Under the pieces are notes generated by a model, which made no database searches, was not told the origin of the DNA, and saw only the letters and a program-made list of their open reading frames with translations. From contig NZ_JACIET010000002.1 of NCBI RefSeq assembly GCF_014197015.1, forward strand, positions 124,001 through 188,000: a stretch of DNA of 64,000 nt. The letters are read 5' to 3'. Shown in pieces: positions 45,634 to 54,739 of this stretch. Made by a program: the position numbers and the translations under genes. Every line of letters begins with the position of its first letter. Position 1 is the stretch's first letter. This DNA is from Niveibacterium umoris. Its GTDB lineage: Bacteria; Pseudomonadota; Gammaproteobacteria; Burkholderiales; Rhodocyclaceae.

Positions 45634-47597
45634 GGCTCGGTGCCTTCGCGCAGCGGGCACATCTGCCCGCTCTTGCGATACTCGCGGCGGATCGCCAGCT
45701 CCAGCGCGTCAGCGCCGATCGGCCCGCCCGCATCGAGCGCGAGCAGCGCCGCATGCAGCACGACGTTGCGCCACTGCCCGCCTGACAGCGCACAACGCGC
45801 CGCAAACCGTGACAACACCTCCGCCGGCACTGCGTGCTCACGTGGCAGGTGGATCGCGAGGATGCGTTCGCGCACGGCTGCGTCCGGCGCCGGGAAGTCG
45901 ATCGTTACGTCGATGCGACGCAGGAAGGCGCTGTCGATGCGCTCGGCGCTGTTGGTGGTGACCAGCAGGATGCCGTGGAAGCGTTCGACTGCCTGCAGCA
46001 GGAAGTTGGTTTCAAGGTTGGCGTAGCGGTCGTTGGCGTTGCTGACACCGGTGCGCCCGGCCATCAGCGCGTCGCCCTCGTCGAGCAGCAGCACCGCGTC
46101 GATCGCCTCGGCCGCTTCGAAGATGCGCGAGAGATTGGTCTCGGTTTCGCCGATGTACTTGCTCACGGTGCGCGCCAGATCGATGCGGAAGGCCGGCTTG
46201 CCCAGCTGCGCCGCGAGGATGCGCGCCGCGGCAGTCTTTCCGGTGCCCGACGGCCCCTTGAACAGCGCCCGCACGCCCGGCGTGAGGCCCGCGGCAAGCG
46301 CAGCACCGACCCCTGCGGCGAGCGCTTCGCGACGCCGGCAGCGCAATTCCAGCCACGCGATTTCCTCGGCCGCGCGCGGCGGCAGCGCGAGTTCGTTCCA
46401 GTCGCCGCCGGCCGGCAGCGCTTCGGCCAGCGAGGCCAGCGTTGCGTCGCCGCGGCGCGCGAGCGACGCTGCCAGCGCACGTGCCGGGTCAGCCTGCGTC
46501 AGCGCCCGCGTGATCATGCGCTGCCACACCCCCGCCGGCAGGCGATGCGGTTCGGCCAGCGCAAGCGGTGGTTCGTCCCGCCCGGCGGCGGCCCATGCGG
46601 CGCGCAGCATGCGTCGGCGATCGTCAGGCGCGGGCGGGTCGAGGCGCAGCACGCTCACCTGCGGCGGCAACTCGCCGCCCCCGAGCGGCAGCAGCACGCA
46701 GTCGACCGCATTGACCAGCTGCGGCAAGGCGTCCGGCAACTGGCGGCGTGCATCGAGCACCAGCGCCGCGTCGGCGAGCAGGGCGATCGCACGTGCGGCG
46801 GCCACCTCCATGCGGGATGTCGTTGCACTGGCCCGCAAGCTCAGGGTCGCCCGCCCGGTGTCGGCCGCAAGTGCGGCAGCCAGGCTCATCCGCCCGCTGC
46901 CGGGCAGGCCACGCAGCGCCAGCGGCGTTGCTGCAGTGCGCGCATCGGCCGGCGCCACGACGTGCTTGAGCGGCAGCGCCTGCGCAGCGGCACGCAGCCG
47001 CAGCGCCGGGTCTTCGACGGTGCGGGCGCACAGCGCATCCCACACCGCGAGCGGCACCGCCAGCGACCATGCCGCGCGCGGCCCCTGCATCTCGGCATGC
47101 AAGAGGCCCGCGTTGAGCAAGGCCTGCAGACGCTCGCGCACCGCGTCGGGTTCCAGCGCCGGATGGCAGGCGGCAAGCCAGCCCCAGGCGGGACGCGGCG
47201 CGCCGTCCTGCAGATCGGCCGCGAGTGCGGCAAAGCGCGGGTCGTCTTCGATCAGGCCGATCTGGAAGACCAGCCCGATCGCCGCATCATCCAGATCCAG
47301 CGCAGCCTGCAGACGGCGGATCGGAAGCCCCGACTGTTCCGCTGCCCATGCCGCACCCGCCTCGTGCCAGGCTTGCCAGCAGGTTTCGAGCGCGAGGCCG
47401 TCGAGTTCCGGCCGGTCGATCTGTTCGAGGTAATCGTGCAGGAAGGGGTGTTGCGCGAACAGGGTGTCGGGCGAGCCCGCCTTGCGCAGCGCCGGCGCCA
47501 GCCAGGCCAGCACCGCGCCGAAGAAGAACAGGCGCGCCTGGTTGGCCGCCCCGGGCGCGACGTCGGCAAAGGCCAGCGGGGCGCGCGGCGCGTTCAT
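45630..47597 (-). CDS. AAA+ ATPase of the contractile injection system
   Basis: A 655-residue protein with a C-terminal AAA+ domain. Walker A is KGPSGTGKTAAA (around residue 450), Walker B is AVLLLDEGDALM, followed by the sensor ILLVTTNSAERID and the arginine pair in AFLRRIDVTIDF. The N-terminal ~400 residues also have a degenerate P-loop-like LRGLPGSGRMSLAAA, suggesting a second inactive ATPase fold. This matches the Afp15/PVC15 ATPase group thought to help assemble or load the particle. The start at 47597 overlaps the next gene's stop by one base; a long basic upstream frame is not used. Confidence 0.85.
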   Translation of the reverse strand: MNAPRAPLAFADVAPGAANQARLFFFGAVLAWLAPALRKAGSPDTLFAQHPFLHDYLEQIDRPELDGLALETCWQAWHEAGAAWAAEQSGLPIRRLQAALDLDDAAIGLVFQIGLIEDDPRFAALAADLQDGAPRPAWGWLAACHPALEPDAVRERLQALLNAGLLHAEMQGPRAAWSLAVPLAVWDALCARTVEDPALRLRAAAQALPLKHVVAPADARTAATPLALRGLPGSGRMSLAAALAADTGRATLSLRASATTSRMEVAAARAIALLADAALVLDARRQLPDALPQLVNAVDCVLLPLGGGELPPQVSVLRLDPPAPDDRRRMLRAAWAAAGRDEPPLALAEPHRLPAGVWQRMITRALTQADPARALAASLARRGDATLASLAEALPAGGDWNELALPPRAAEEIAWLELRCRRREALAAGVGAALAAGLTPGVRALFKGPSGTGKTAAARILAAQLGKPAFRIDLARTVSKYIGETETNLSRIFEAAEAIDAVLLLDEGDALMAGRTGVSNANDRYANLETNFLLQAVERFHGILLVTTNSAERIDSAFLRRIDVTIDFPAPDAAVRERILAIHLPREHAVPAEVLSRFAARCALSGGQWRNVVLHAALLALDAGGPIGADALELAIRREYRKSGQMCPLREGTEP

Positions 47598-49510
47598 CAC
47601 GACGCCCCGCTGTCGAAGCGGTAGCGCAGCGCGCAACCGGCCGCCGGCAGCCAGCCGAGGTCGCGATCGAGCCCGGCAAGGCGCACCTCGATCGGCAGCG
47701 CCGCAAGGCTCATGTGCACCTCGACCGTCTCGCCGATGCGACGTATCCGCGCCGGCCGGCACAACACCTGCTCGGCCGCGGTGTCCGGCGGGAACCCGGT
47801 CGCGGCTCCAAGCCTCGCACGCACGAAAGGCACCAGCCGCGCGATCCACTCGGGCCAGCTCGTGATCGCCCGCGGCAGGCGGCGTCCACGCAGGGGCGTG
47901 TGCCGTGGCGCGCGCCAGCCGGGCCAGTCTTCACCTCGCAACGCGCTGTCGCGCGGCAGGTCGGCGACGCAGAACCCGGCCGGGTGCCACAAGGCATGTC
48001 TGCGCTTGGTCTGCGCACTGCGCCACGATGCGCGCTGTGCCGCCCACGGAACAAGCCAGCCGGGGGGCAAGCGCCAATCGGGAGGTGGGGCGCCGGCCCA
48101 CAACCCCGGCACGCAGTCACGCGGCCTGCCCGCGGCATCGGCTAGCCAGTCTGCGAGCGGGTCCGCCGCGAACGCCTCGCCCAGCATGGCGGTGGCAAGC
48201 AGCGCAAGGAAGTCCCACGGATGCAGGGCGAGTCCGCGCTCAGCCGGCCGGCTGAAGTCGGGATACAGGTCCAACGCGAGCGCCAGGTTGAGCAGGTGGA
48301 AGACACCGCCGCAGTCGGATACAAGCGCCTGCCCGGCATGCAGATCGCGCGGCGCGGCAGTACGCGGCTCGCCCGCCGATGGCAACCGGGCGGGGGGTTC
48401 CAGCGGAAGTGGCGCGGGTTCTGACCAGTCCAGAGGAGGCGGAAGCGCGGGCGCCACGGCGGGCGGATAGGGGCCGCCTGCCGCGGGTCGCGCTTGTTCG
48501 CGGCCAAGCGGGCGCTCCTCGATCGGCGTGGGTAGTGCGCTCTGCGCATCCGCGGCCGGGGTCGGGGCCTGCGCGTCGTTTGCCGCCAACAGGATCGCCG
48601 GGGCAACACGTCCGACGCCATGCATCACGCGGATCGGGCGAAGCGGCTCGGCCCGGCCGACGTGCGCCTGAACCGCAGCGCGCCCCACATCCCCCTGATC
48701 GACGGCGGGCAGCGCCTGCGACTGAGCATCGCGCAGCGCAGACCTTGCTTCAGCGGGTGCCACTGTCGCCGCATCGGCAATCCAGCTTGCGGGTGGCAAG
48801 GGTGCCGCCGCCATCGCGGAAGGCAGGCGCTGCAGGCCCAGCGCGAGCCAAAGCCAGGCCCGCGGCGCTTCGCCGAGGCTGCGCGCGTCGGCGGTGTCGC
48901 AATCGGCAAGCGCATCCGCAATCACGCAGGATGCGTCAGCGCCCGCCGGACCCGGTGTGTCGCTGAGGCCGAAGCACTGCTTCAAGTGCTGGCGCAGGAT
49001 CGCAGCCTGCGTCGCGCAACGCTGCACGAAGGCCACCGCAGCACGGCGTTGTGCCAGCAGGGCCATCGCCCCAGGTACGGCCTGCGGATGTTGCAACCAC
49101 GCAGCCAGCACGCCCGCCGCCCCGGGCTGCGGCAGGCTGCACCACCACCAGCAGCTTTCGATGCGGTGGGCGAGCAGATCGAGGGCCGCGCAGGCGAGCC
49201 ACTCCGCGGTGTCGGCGAAGCGCACCGCCAGCGCATCCGGCGTGACCGTTTCCGCCCAGGGTCGACGTGCGGCGGCAAGGCGCGCACGGGTCTGTTCGAC
49301 GATCGGCCGCCAGTCAGCATGGGCGCGATCGAGCGGCGCGGAAAGAACGCCCTCGCCCAGCACGCCGCCGGCTTCGCGCAGACACAGGATCGCCTCGCCC
49401 GGATCGAGCCCGCGCATGGCCGCATCCACCCGCCGCGCGAGGCGCGCCTGCAGGTCGGGCGCAAAGGCGCTGCCGCGCACCCTTGCCCGCACGATGCGCA
49501 GGCCGTCCAT
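47597..49510 (-). CDS. Unknown protein of the injection-system locus, 637 residues
   Basis: I do not recognise the family. The N-terminus MDGLRIVRARVRGSAF is followed by an alpha-helical, Ala/Arg-rich region with several Trp and Cys residues (ESCWWWCSLPQP), then a proline-rich linker (PLPPASW, PALPPPLDWSEPAPLPLEPP) near residues 350-400, and a C-terminal half rich in tryptophan (AGAPPPDWRLPPGWLVPW). It sits between the fibre-like genes and the ATPase and overlaps the latter by one base, so it is likely part of the particle or an assembly factor. No signal peptide. Confidence 0.65.
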   Translation of the reverse strand: MDGLRIVRARVRGSAFAPDLQARLARRVDAAMRGLDPGEAILCLREAGGVLGEGVLSAPLDRAHADWRPIVEQTRARLAAARRPWAETVTPDALAVRFADTAEWLACAALDLLAHRIESCWWWCSLPQPGAAGVLAAWLQHPQAVPGAMALLAQRRAAVAFVQRCATQAAILRQHLKQCFGLSDTPGPAGADASCVIADALADCDTADARSLGEAPRAWLWLALGLQRLPSAMAAAPLPPASWIADAATVAPAEARSALRDAQSQALPAVDQGDVGRAAVQAHVGRAEPLRPIRVMHGVGRVAPAILLAANDAQAPTPAADAQSALPTPIEERPLGREQARPAAGGPYPPAVAPALPPPLDWSEPAPLPLEPPARLPSAGEPRTAAPRDLHAGQALVSDCGGVFHLLNLALALDLYPDFSRPAERGLALHPWDFLALLATAMLGEAFAADPLADWLADAAGRPRDCVPGLWAGAPPPDWRLPPGWLVPWAAQRASWRSAQTKRRHALWHPAGFCVADLPRDSALRGEDWPGWRAPRHTPLRGRRLPRAITSWPEWIARLVPFVRARLGAATGFPPDTAAEQVLCRPARIRRIGETVEVHMSLAALPIEVRLAGLDRDLGWLPAAGCALRYRFDSGAS

Positions 49511-49512
49511 CG

Positions 49513-50751
49513 TCAGCCGCCTTTTCCGCCCTTGGCAGCCGGCTTCTTGGCACCGGTTCGTTTGCTCGGCGCCGGCTTGGCGGCGGGTGCCCGCGCCGGC
49601 GATTTCTTGGGCGCCGGCGCACTGCGAATCCCGATGGTCGCGGCGGGCTTTTCAGCGATGGTCGACACGCCCACAGCCGGCCGTGCGCTGAGCGCGGTCT
49701 CGGACGCCACCACCGGCTGCGCCAGTGCAAGCCCCGACACCACACCGGGTGCCGCCGCGACCGGGCCGGAACTGATCACCATGCCCGGGCTGGCGGCTTC
49801 CGCCCGCACCAGGTCCACATTCAGCACGCCGCTGCCTGCCACTGCCGGATTGCCCGCTGATGCCGGGTTCGCGACGACGCTCGCCGCACCCTGCGCCAAC
49901 GTGCCGGCGCTGATGGCACCGGCGTTCAGAAGACCGGACGAGAGTTCGGTGAAGTCCGTGCGCAAGAGGCGCAATCTCGGATACGCGGCCACCTCCACCT
50001 GCAGGATCAGGCCGGGATCGAAACGCGCTTCCGGCCCGAGCGGCTGGAAGCCGATCTCGAAGAAGCCGGGATCGACACGCAGCACATAGGGCATCACGGT
50101 CGCGATGCCGCCGCGGTGGTCGGCATCGACCAAGGTGAAGCGGAAGAAGTAGGTGTTGAAGGTCGGGTTGTAGCCGTCGAACGTGAAGCGCGCAGCACGC
50201 AGATCGGCGCTGACGAAATTGCCAAGCATCGACGTCACGCCCCAGACGCTGCCTGTGGTGACGATGCCACGATTCTGGATCGCGGCCGCGGCCACCACCA
50301 CCGGTGTCGCCTGCGGCGCGGCAACCGGCCGCCACGCGTTGTTGGAGAAGCCCAGCAACTGCCCTTCGGCCGGCGCATTGGCGAGCACGCTCTTGCCCTG
50401 CAACGCGCTGATCTGGTTCGCCGCGGTGGTGCCGGTGACATCCCCCGTCATCGTCGCTGGCCCGGTGTTGCCGGCCAGTGCGTTGAGGCGGTCGATGATC
50501 GCGTTCATCAGCGTTGCCGTGATCAGCTCGCCGGGCTGCACATGCGACAGGGTCGCCGTAACGGTGGGCCGCAGCACGCCGGGGTCGATGGTGCCGATGA
50601 TGCCGGTGTTGAGCAGGCCCGGTGCGATGTGCAACAGATCATCGCGGATCGCGCTGCTGGCGAGCGGTTGCGCGAGGGCCGCGGCGGCCGCGCGTTGCAC
50701 GCCGGTGGCGTTGAGGGCGGTGCTGGTCACGCTCTTGATCAGGTCGGCCAT
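49513..50751 (-). CDS. Fibre-like protein with shaft module and basic tail
   Basis: A 412-residue protein. After a helical start (MADLIKSVTSTALNATGVQR) comes a shaft-like module (DVTGTTAANQISALQGKSV, then EGQLLGFSNNAWRPV) that resembles phage tail-fibre repeats and is shared with the 52072-53742 protein. The C-terminal end is a Lys/Ala/Pro-rich basic tail (KKSPARAPAAKPAPSKRTGA, then KKPAAKGGKGG). It is likely a fibre or baseplate attachment protein of the particle; receptor binding is inferred. The start is chosen at MADLIKS, because the longer frame overlaps the next gene. Confidence 0.7.
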   Translation of the reverse strand: MADLIKSVTSTALNATGVQRAAAAALAQPLASSAIRDDLLHIAPGLLNTGIIGTIDPGVLRPTVTATLSHVQPGELITATLMNAIIDRLNALAGNTGPATMTGDVTGTTAANQISALQGKSVLANAPAEGQLLGFSNNAWRPVAAPQATPVVVAAAAIQNRGIVTTGSVWGVTSMLGNFVSADLRAARFTFDGYNPTFNTYFFRFTLVDADHRGGIATVMPYVLRVDPGFFEIGFQPLGPEARFDPGLILQVEVAAYPRLRLLRTDFTELSSGLLNAGAISAGTLAQGAASVVANPASAGNPAVAGSGVLNVDLVRAEAASPGMVISSGPVAAAPGVVSGLALAQPVVASETALSARPAVGVSTIAEKPAATIGIRSAPAPKKSPARAPAAKPAPSKRTGAKKPAAKGGKGG

Positions 50752-50761
50752 GTCGGTCTCC

Positions 50762-52075
50762 TCAGAAAGTGGGGTAGCGGTCGTGATCGAAGCGGGCGCG
50801 GTTCTCGCGCGACGCCGCAGGAAGGGGCAGATGGCGATGGCCGAAGAGCAGTGCGCCGCTGGCATTGCCGTCGTCGCCACGCAAACGGAAGCGCCAGATC
50901 AGCTGTGCCGGTTCGCTCGTCAGGTTGATCGGCGGCAGCATCGCCGCGCCGCGCCATAGCGGTTCGAGCAAGGCGCCATCGAGGAAGTCGTCTTCGCTCA
51001 CCGCGAGGCCGGCAAAGAAGGTGTCGGCATCAATGCCGCGCCGCGTGCTGCTCGCGAGCGGCAGCACGCCCACCGGCGGCAGGTAGCGGAACACGCTGGC
51101 TGCCTGCAGGCCGGCAGGCAATACGTCGCCCGCGTTGATCAGCTCGGCGATCTGCAGCGCGAACTGCCGGATGAAGGCTTCGCCCTCTGCCGTGCGGCGC
51201 CCGCTGCCAAGCAACAGAAGATCGGCCGCCGAGGCCGGCGCATGCAGGCTGCGACGCACCGCCCACATGTCCAGCCAAGCAAGGCCACCGGGCTGCCAGC
51301 CGAACAGCGCGAGCGGCACCTCGTTATCTGCCACCACGCCGGCCGCATCGAGCAGACCGTAAGCGCGCAGCGGGTTATCGAGCCCGCCGAGCGGATCGGC
51401 GAGCGCCTCGGCCACCACGTTGCCGCCGAGCGCCGCAAAGGCCGCGAGGTGGCGCGCACGGTGCCGGCCGAGGGTACTGCTGTCGTTGAACAGCGGTGCG
51501 TCCGACCCCAACAGCGCACCGGGTATCGTCGCCAGCCGGAAGCGCAGCCCCGAGAGCCGCCAACGGGCGCCGCAACGGTTCAGCGCCGCGCCGCCCTCGC
51601 CCGATACACCGGGCGCCTGCTCGGCGGACAGCGCCTGCGCGGGGCCGACCAGCAGCACCTGCAGCGCGGTGCCGTACTGCACCGAGGGCGTCGGGTTGCC
51701 GCTGGGCTTGGGCCCGCACAGGCGGAATTCGCCCGGGCCAAGCGGTGCCGCCGGCGCGTGTGAATCGTCCGGCACCAGCGCGATGCGCAATGCGGCGGCG
51801 AGGCGCAGCACGCTGCCGTCTGGCGCAATCGCGGTGCCGGGCGACAGGTCCACCGCATTAAGCAGCGAACCGTTCGCACTGCGCGCACGGGTGACGACCA
51901 GCCCACGGGCGATACCGGTGCCGGCCGCGCTGGCGATGGCGGCATCGCGTGCCGCGCTGGCGGCCTGCTCATCGGCCATGTCGCGGCCGGAGAGCAGACG
52001 CCCGCCGAAGAAGTTCACCGCGCGCAGCGCACCATCGAAGTAGCCGGGTGCCGCGGCTTCAGCCAGCGCGCTCAT
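50762..52075 (-). CDS. Unknown particle-locus protein, 437 residues
   Basis: No family recognised. The product starts MSALAEAAAPGYFDGALRAV, has many Gly/Pro turns, and includes segments FLARLATIPGALLGSDAP-like strands and RYLPPVGVLPLASSTRRGID. It is neither a membrane protein nor exported by a signal peptide. Its place between two fibre-like genes, and the four-base overlap with the one upstream, suggests it belongs to the fibre or tail-tip module. A baseplate/decorating role is a guess. Confidence 0.6.
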   Translation of the reverse strand: MSALAEAAAPGYFDGALRAVNFFGGRLLSGRDMADEQAASAARDAAIASAAGTGIARGLVVTRARSANGSLLNAVDLSPGTAIAPDGSVLRLAAALRIALVPDDSHAPAAPLGPGEFRLCGPKPSGNPTPSVQYGTALQVLLVGPAQALSAEQAPGVSGEGGAALNRCGARWRLSGLRFRLATIPGALLGSDAPLFNDSSTLGRHRARHLAAFAALGGNVVAEALADPLGGLDNPLRAYGLLDAAGVVADNEVPLALFGWQPGGLAWLDMWAVRRSLHAPASAADLLLLGSGRRTAEGEAFIRQFALQIAELINAGDVLPAGLQAASVFRYLPPVGVLPLASSTRRGIDADTFFAGLAVSEDDFLDGALLEPLWRGAAMLPPINLTSEPAQLIWRFRLRGDDGNASGALLFGHRHLPLPAASRENRARFDHDRYPTF

Positions 52076-53742
52076 GGCAGCTCCCCGTACTGGCTGATCT
52101 CGACCATCAGCGCCATGCCGTTGTCGAAGCCGATTGGCTTGCCACCGAGCGCCAGCGTGACGACGATGCCCTTCTCGCCAAAGCTGCTGAAGCCCACCGT
52201 CAATACCGGGCTGTCGAGCTTGGCCACCGCGATCGCCTTGAGGATGTACATGTGCTTGCGGTCGGCATTGGGCTGGATGTAGCCATCGAAACCGATCGTG
52301 AAGGGCGCGCGGTCTACAAGCTCGAGCTTGCCGAACACCGGGCCGCGCGTGCCGTCGAAACCGATGATGCCGGCCGCGACGATCTTCACGCCCGCAGCTG
52401 CGGGCGGTGCGCTCACCGCACCGGGCCGCCACGCGTCGATCGTGGCATCCCACACCAGCGCGTCGCCGTTGCTGGGTGCCGTATCGACGACTTTGCGCTT
52501 CTGCAGGCCGGCCACCGTGTTGTCGCCCGCGGGGCCGTTCGCGTCTCCCCCCAGCACCACCGGCGCGCCACCACCGGTGGGCGCGGGTACTGGCCGCCAG
52601 ACGCTACCGTCAAAGCCCAGCAGTTGGCCGCTCGCAGCGCCGGTCGCGACGAGGCCGACGCCCTGCAGGGCGGTGATCTGCGCCGCGGTGATCGCCCCGG
52701 TCAGATCGCCGCCGGTCGCCGGCAGCGTCGGCGAACCATGTGTGTGGTCTGCCCGCGCGTAGGCGAGGCTGGCGCCCACCGCAGCGGTCTGGTTGAACAG
52801 GGTCTCCGGCACCACATCGGTCGCGGCCGCCGGCTGCGCGGTCTGGCCGAGGCCGTAGAGTTCCTGCAGCGTGCGGGTCGGCAGCAGCAGCGGGCGGGCG
52901 CTGTCGTCCAGCGTCAGCGAGGCGACGTCGAGCGCGCCGGCATTGAGGCGGAAGTGCAGGCTCGCGAGCAGCACCGGCTCTTCCGGATGCAGCGCGGTCG
53001 GCGCCGCAGGCGGGCCGGCGTCCACCGGCACTTGCGGCCGCACCTCGGTCACCCACACCCGCTCGGCCAGCGCGATCGCCGCATCGAAGTCCGCCACCGC
53101 CACCTGCCACGGCCCGCCCACCGCTTCACCGGCGATCAGCGTGCGCACCAGCGCCGGCACATCGGCCAGCGCGAGCGCGGTACCCGCCGAGGGCGCGGGA
53201 CGGATCGCGCGGATCAGGCGACCGAAGCGATCCGTCATCCATTCCTCGACCTGCGCCGGCGGTTCGGCGACGAAGGCGAGATGGAAGGTTTCCGCGATCC
53301 GCGTCGCGACGCCCTCGCCTTCGCCGCAGCAGGGCGTAACCGGCAGCGGCAGGCGGTCGGTATCGCACTCGTGGTAGCCGAGCACGACATGCGCGCGCTG
53401 GAAACCGGCGTCGTCTGCCGGCAGCAGCGTCGCCGCATTCGCGCCGACCCAGGCGGCAAAGTCGGCGCACTGCCGCGCATCGACCCGCACCACCTTGCCG
53501 GCGACCGTCAGCGCAAGCCCGGGCTCGACCCGCACCTCGCTGCCTGACAGCGACACCGCCAGGCCCAGCGCAGTGCCGTAGCCGTGCAGCACGCGGTTGT
53601 GCTGGCGATCGCGCTCGAGGAAGTAGAACTGCTCCTGCTCGAATTCATCGGCGCCAAGAATCTGGCCCAGGCTGTAGCGCACACGCTTGTCGGCTTCGGG
53701 CGTCGACGGCGTGGCGGCAGTGGAGAAGGCGGCGTCACTCAT
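52072..53742 (-). CDS. Fibre-like protein with tandem shaft modules
   Basis: A 556-residue protein. The N-terminal half (YSLGQILGADEFEQEQFYFL, LALTVAGKVVRVDARQCADF) looks like a baseplate/attachment domain. Then come the tail-fibre motif YARADHTHGSP and two shaft modules, first ITALQGVGLVATGAASGQLL with GFDGSVWRPV, then NTVAGLQKRKVVDTAPSNGD with ATIDAWRPG. The C-terminal ~120 residues form a beta-rich tip (IIGFDGTRGP, FDGYIQPNAD, VGFSSFGEKG). This is a good candidate for the receptor-binding fibre of the particle. GGGAGAA precedes the ATG by seven bases. Confidence 0.75.
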   Translation of the reverse strand: MSDAAFSTAATPSTPEADKRVRYSLGQILGADEFEQEQFYFLERDRQHNRVLHGYGTALGLAVSLSGSEVRVEPGLALTVAGKVVRVDARQCADFAAWVGANAATLLPADDAGFQRAHVVLGYHECDTDRLPLPVTPCCGEGEGVATRIAETFHLAFVAEPPAQVEEWMTDRFGRLIRAIRPAPSAGTALALADVPALVRTLIAGEAVGGPWQVAVADFDAAIALAERVWVTEVRPQVPVDAGPPAAPTALHPEEPVLLASLHFRLNAGALDVASLTLDDSARPLLLPTRTLQELYGLGQTAQPAAATDVVPETLFNQTAAVGASLAYARADHTHGSPTLPATGGDLTGAITAAQITALQGVGLVATGAASGQLLGFDGSVWRPVPAPTGGGAPVVLGGDANGPAGDNTVAGLQKRKVVDTAPSNGDALVWDATIDAWRPGAVSAPPAAAGVKIVAAGIIGFDGTRGPVFGKLELVDRAPFTIGFDGYIQPNADRKHMYILKAIAVAKLDSPVLTVGFSSFGEKGIVVTLALGGKPIGFDNGMALMVEISQYGELP

Positions 53743-53958
53743 GAGCGATTCTCCCGGAGAGGGATTGTGGTGAACGGGGAGGCCGTTCGGGCCTCAGTGT
53801 TTTGAATGCGGTACTCGCGCATCGCCGCGGAGTCGACACCCCAAACGGCGCGCGTGGCGGACTGAGCACGTCTGTCTGGGAGAGTGGTACCAAGCCCGAC
53901 GCTTGACTTGCGAATTGGCGATTGCGACTTGCGATTGGCGCAGTCGGTTTGCTGGCGT
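53743..53958. other. Spacer upstream of the fibre gene, no gene seen
   Basis: About 216 bases between the fibre start and the first repeat copy. It holds a small dyad, GAGGCC (53779-53784) with GGCCTC (53790-53795), followed on the plus strand by GTGTTTTG. CGACTTGCGATT at 53925-53936 is the left half of a 12-base inverted repeat whose other half is inside the repeat at 54643-54654. I see no gene here. Confidence 0.5.
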
Positions 53959-53991
53959 GCGTTGGCCGGGGTCCCGCCCCCGGCGGGCGTG

Positions 53992-54021
53992 TTACTTCTT
54001 TTGCTTCGCCAAAAGAAGTAA
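53992..54021. repeat. Perfect hairpin at the left end of repeat A
   Basis: TTACTTCTTTTG (53992-54003) and CAAAAGAAGTAA (54010-54021) form a 12-bp stem around CTTCGC. The same hairpin is at 60307-60336 in copy B with identical sequence. It has T-rich and A-rich arms in both directions. Confidence 0.85.
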
Positions 54022-54551
54022 CCAAGAAAAGGCGACCCGGCGTTCGCGGTCAGGCACAAGTGCCTGACTTCCCTCGCGTGCTCACGAAATCGGGCGGCTG
54101 CGGAACTCGGCCCTGCGGGCCTCAGACAGTCCTCGCCGTCGGCGCTCCGCGCCGATCCCCCGACCCCGCTGCGCCACTCGACGCTCTCGACGGGACCCGA
54201 AATCAAAACCATCCGTCGCGCAACGCCTGCGCGCTGTTCGCAGCCTGGATGGAACGCAGCGGAATCCGGGGCAGGCGTATCCAGATGCTCAACCGCACAT
54301 CCCGGATTCCGGCCTTCGGCCTGCATCCAGGCTACGGAAATCCGACAGCGGTGAAACGTCGACGCTTTTCCCTCCCCCTCTGAAACGCCGAGCAGCGCAG
54401 CGTTGTCGGGTTCCGACGTGCGCAGCACGGCGGGGCCGAGGACTGTCTGAGCTCCGAGCGCAGCGAGGGCGAGTTCCGCAGGCCCCCGGCGACGCGAGCA
54501 GCACAGGGCACCCCGCCACAGGCGGGGCGTTGAAGCGGGGCAACTTTCTTT

Positions 54552-54585
54552 GGGTACTTTCTTTGTTCGCACAAAGAAAGTACCC
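54552..54585. repeat. 15-bp perfect hairpin at the right end of repeat A
   Basis: GGGTACTTTCTTTGT (54552-54566) pairs with ACAAAGAAAGTACCC (54571-54585), loop TCGC. Copy B has at the same place GGTTCCTTTCTTGT (60869-60882) with ACAAGAAAGGAACC (60887-60900): different bases but perfect pairing again. This covariation is the main argument that the fold matters. Confidence 0.85.
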
Positions 54586-54739
54586 CGGCCGCCGGGCCGG
54601 GACCCGGCTTCAGCGGGAAGGCCGACGCAAACCGGCAGCGCAAATCGCAAGTCGAAGCGTTGGGCTTCGCCAAGCTCAGCCCAACCTACGCCCCAATGCG
54701 CAGCTAGAGCATCCCGCCAGGAACCAAGAACGCCCCCAA

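Larger units (their letters stand above)
53959..54691. repeat. 733-bp intergenic repeat, copy A
   Basis: A 733-bp segment nearly identical to 60274-61006, in the same orientation and at a constant offset of 6315. It contains a perfect 12-bp stem TTACTTCTTTTG/CAAAAGAAGTAA (53992-54021), a 9-bp stem at 54049-54068, a stem GGAATCCGGG/CCCGGATTCC (54261-54310), a 7-bp stem CCCCGCC/GGCGGGG (54511-54527) and a 15-bp stem at 54552-54585. Open frames cross it on both strands, but none has a start, ribosome site or protein family. It looks like a structured non-coding or mobile element rather than a gene. Confidence 0.9.

Noticed and set aside
45834-47624. Long plus-strand frame (596 codons) opposite the AAA ATPase
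   Set aside because: The opposite strand encodes a clear Walker A/B ATPase; this frame has the composition of a GC-rich shadow.
48620-53547. Several plus-strand frames of about 490-530 codons opposite the fibre-like genes
   Set aside because: They lack recognisable domains and start signals; the minus-strand genes overlap by ATGA as in the rest of the locus.
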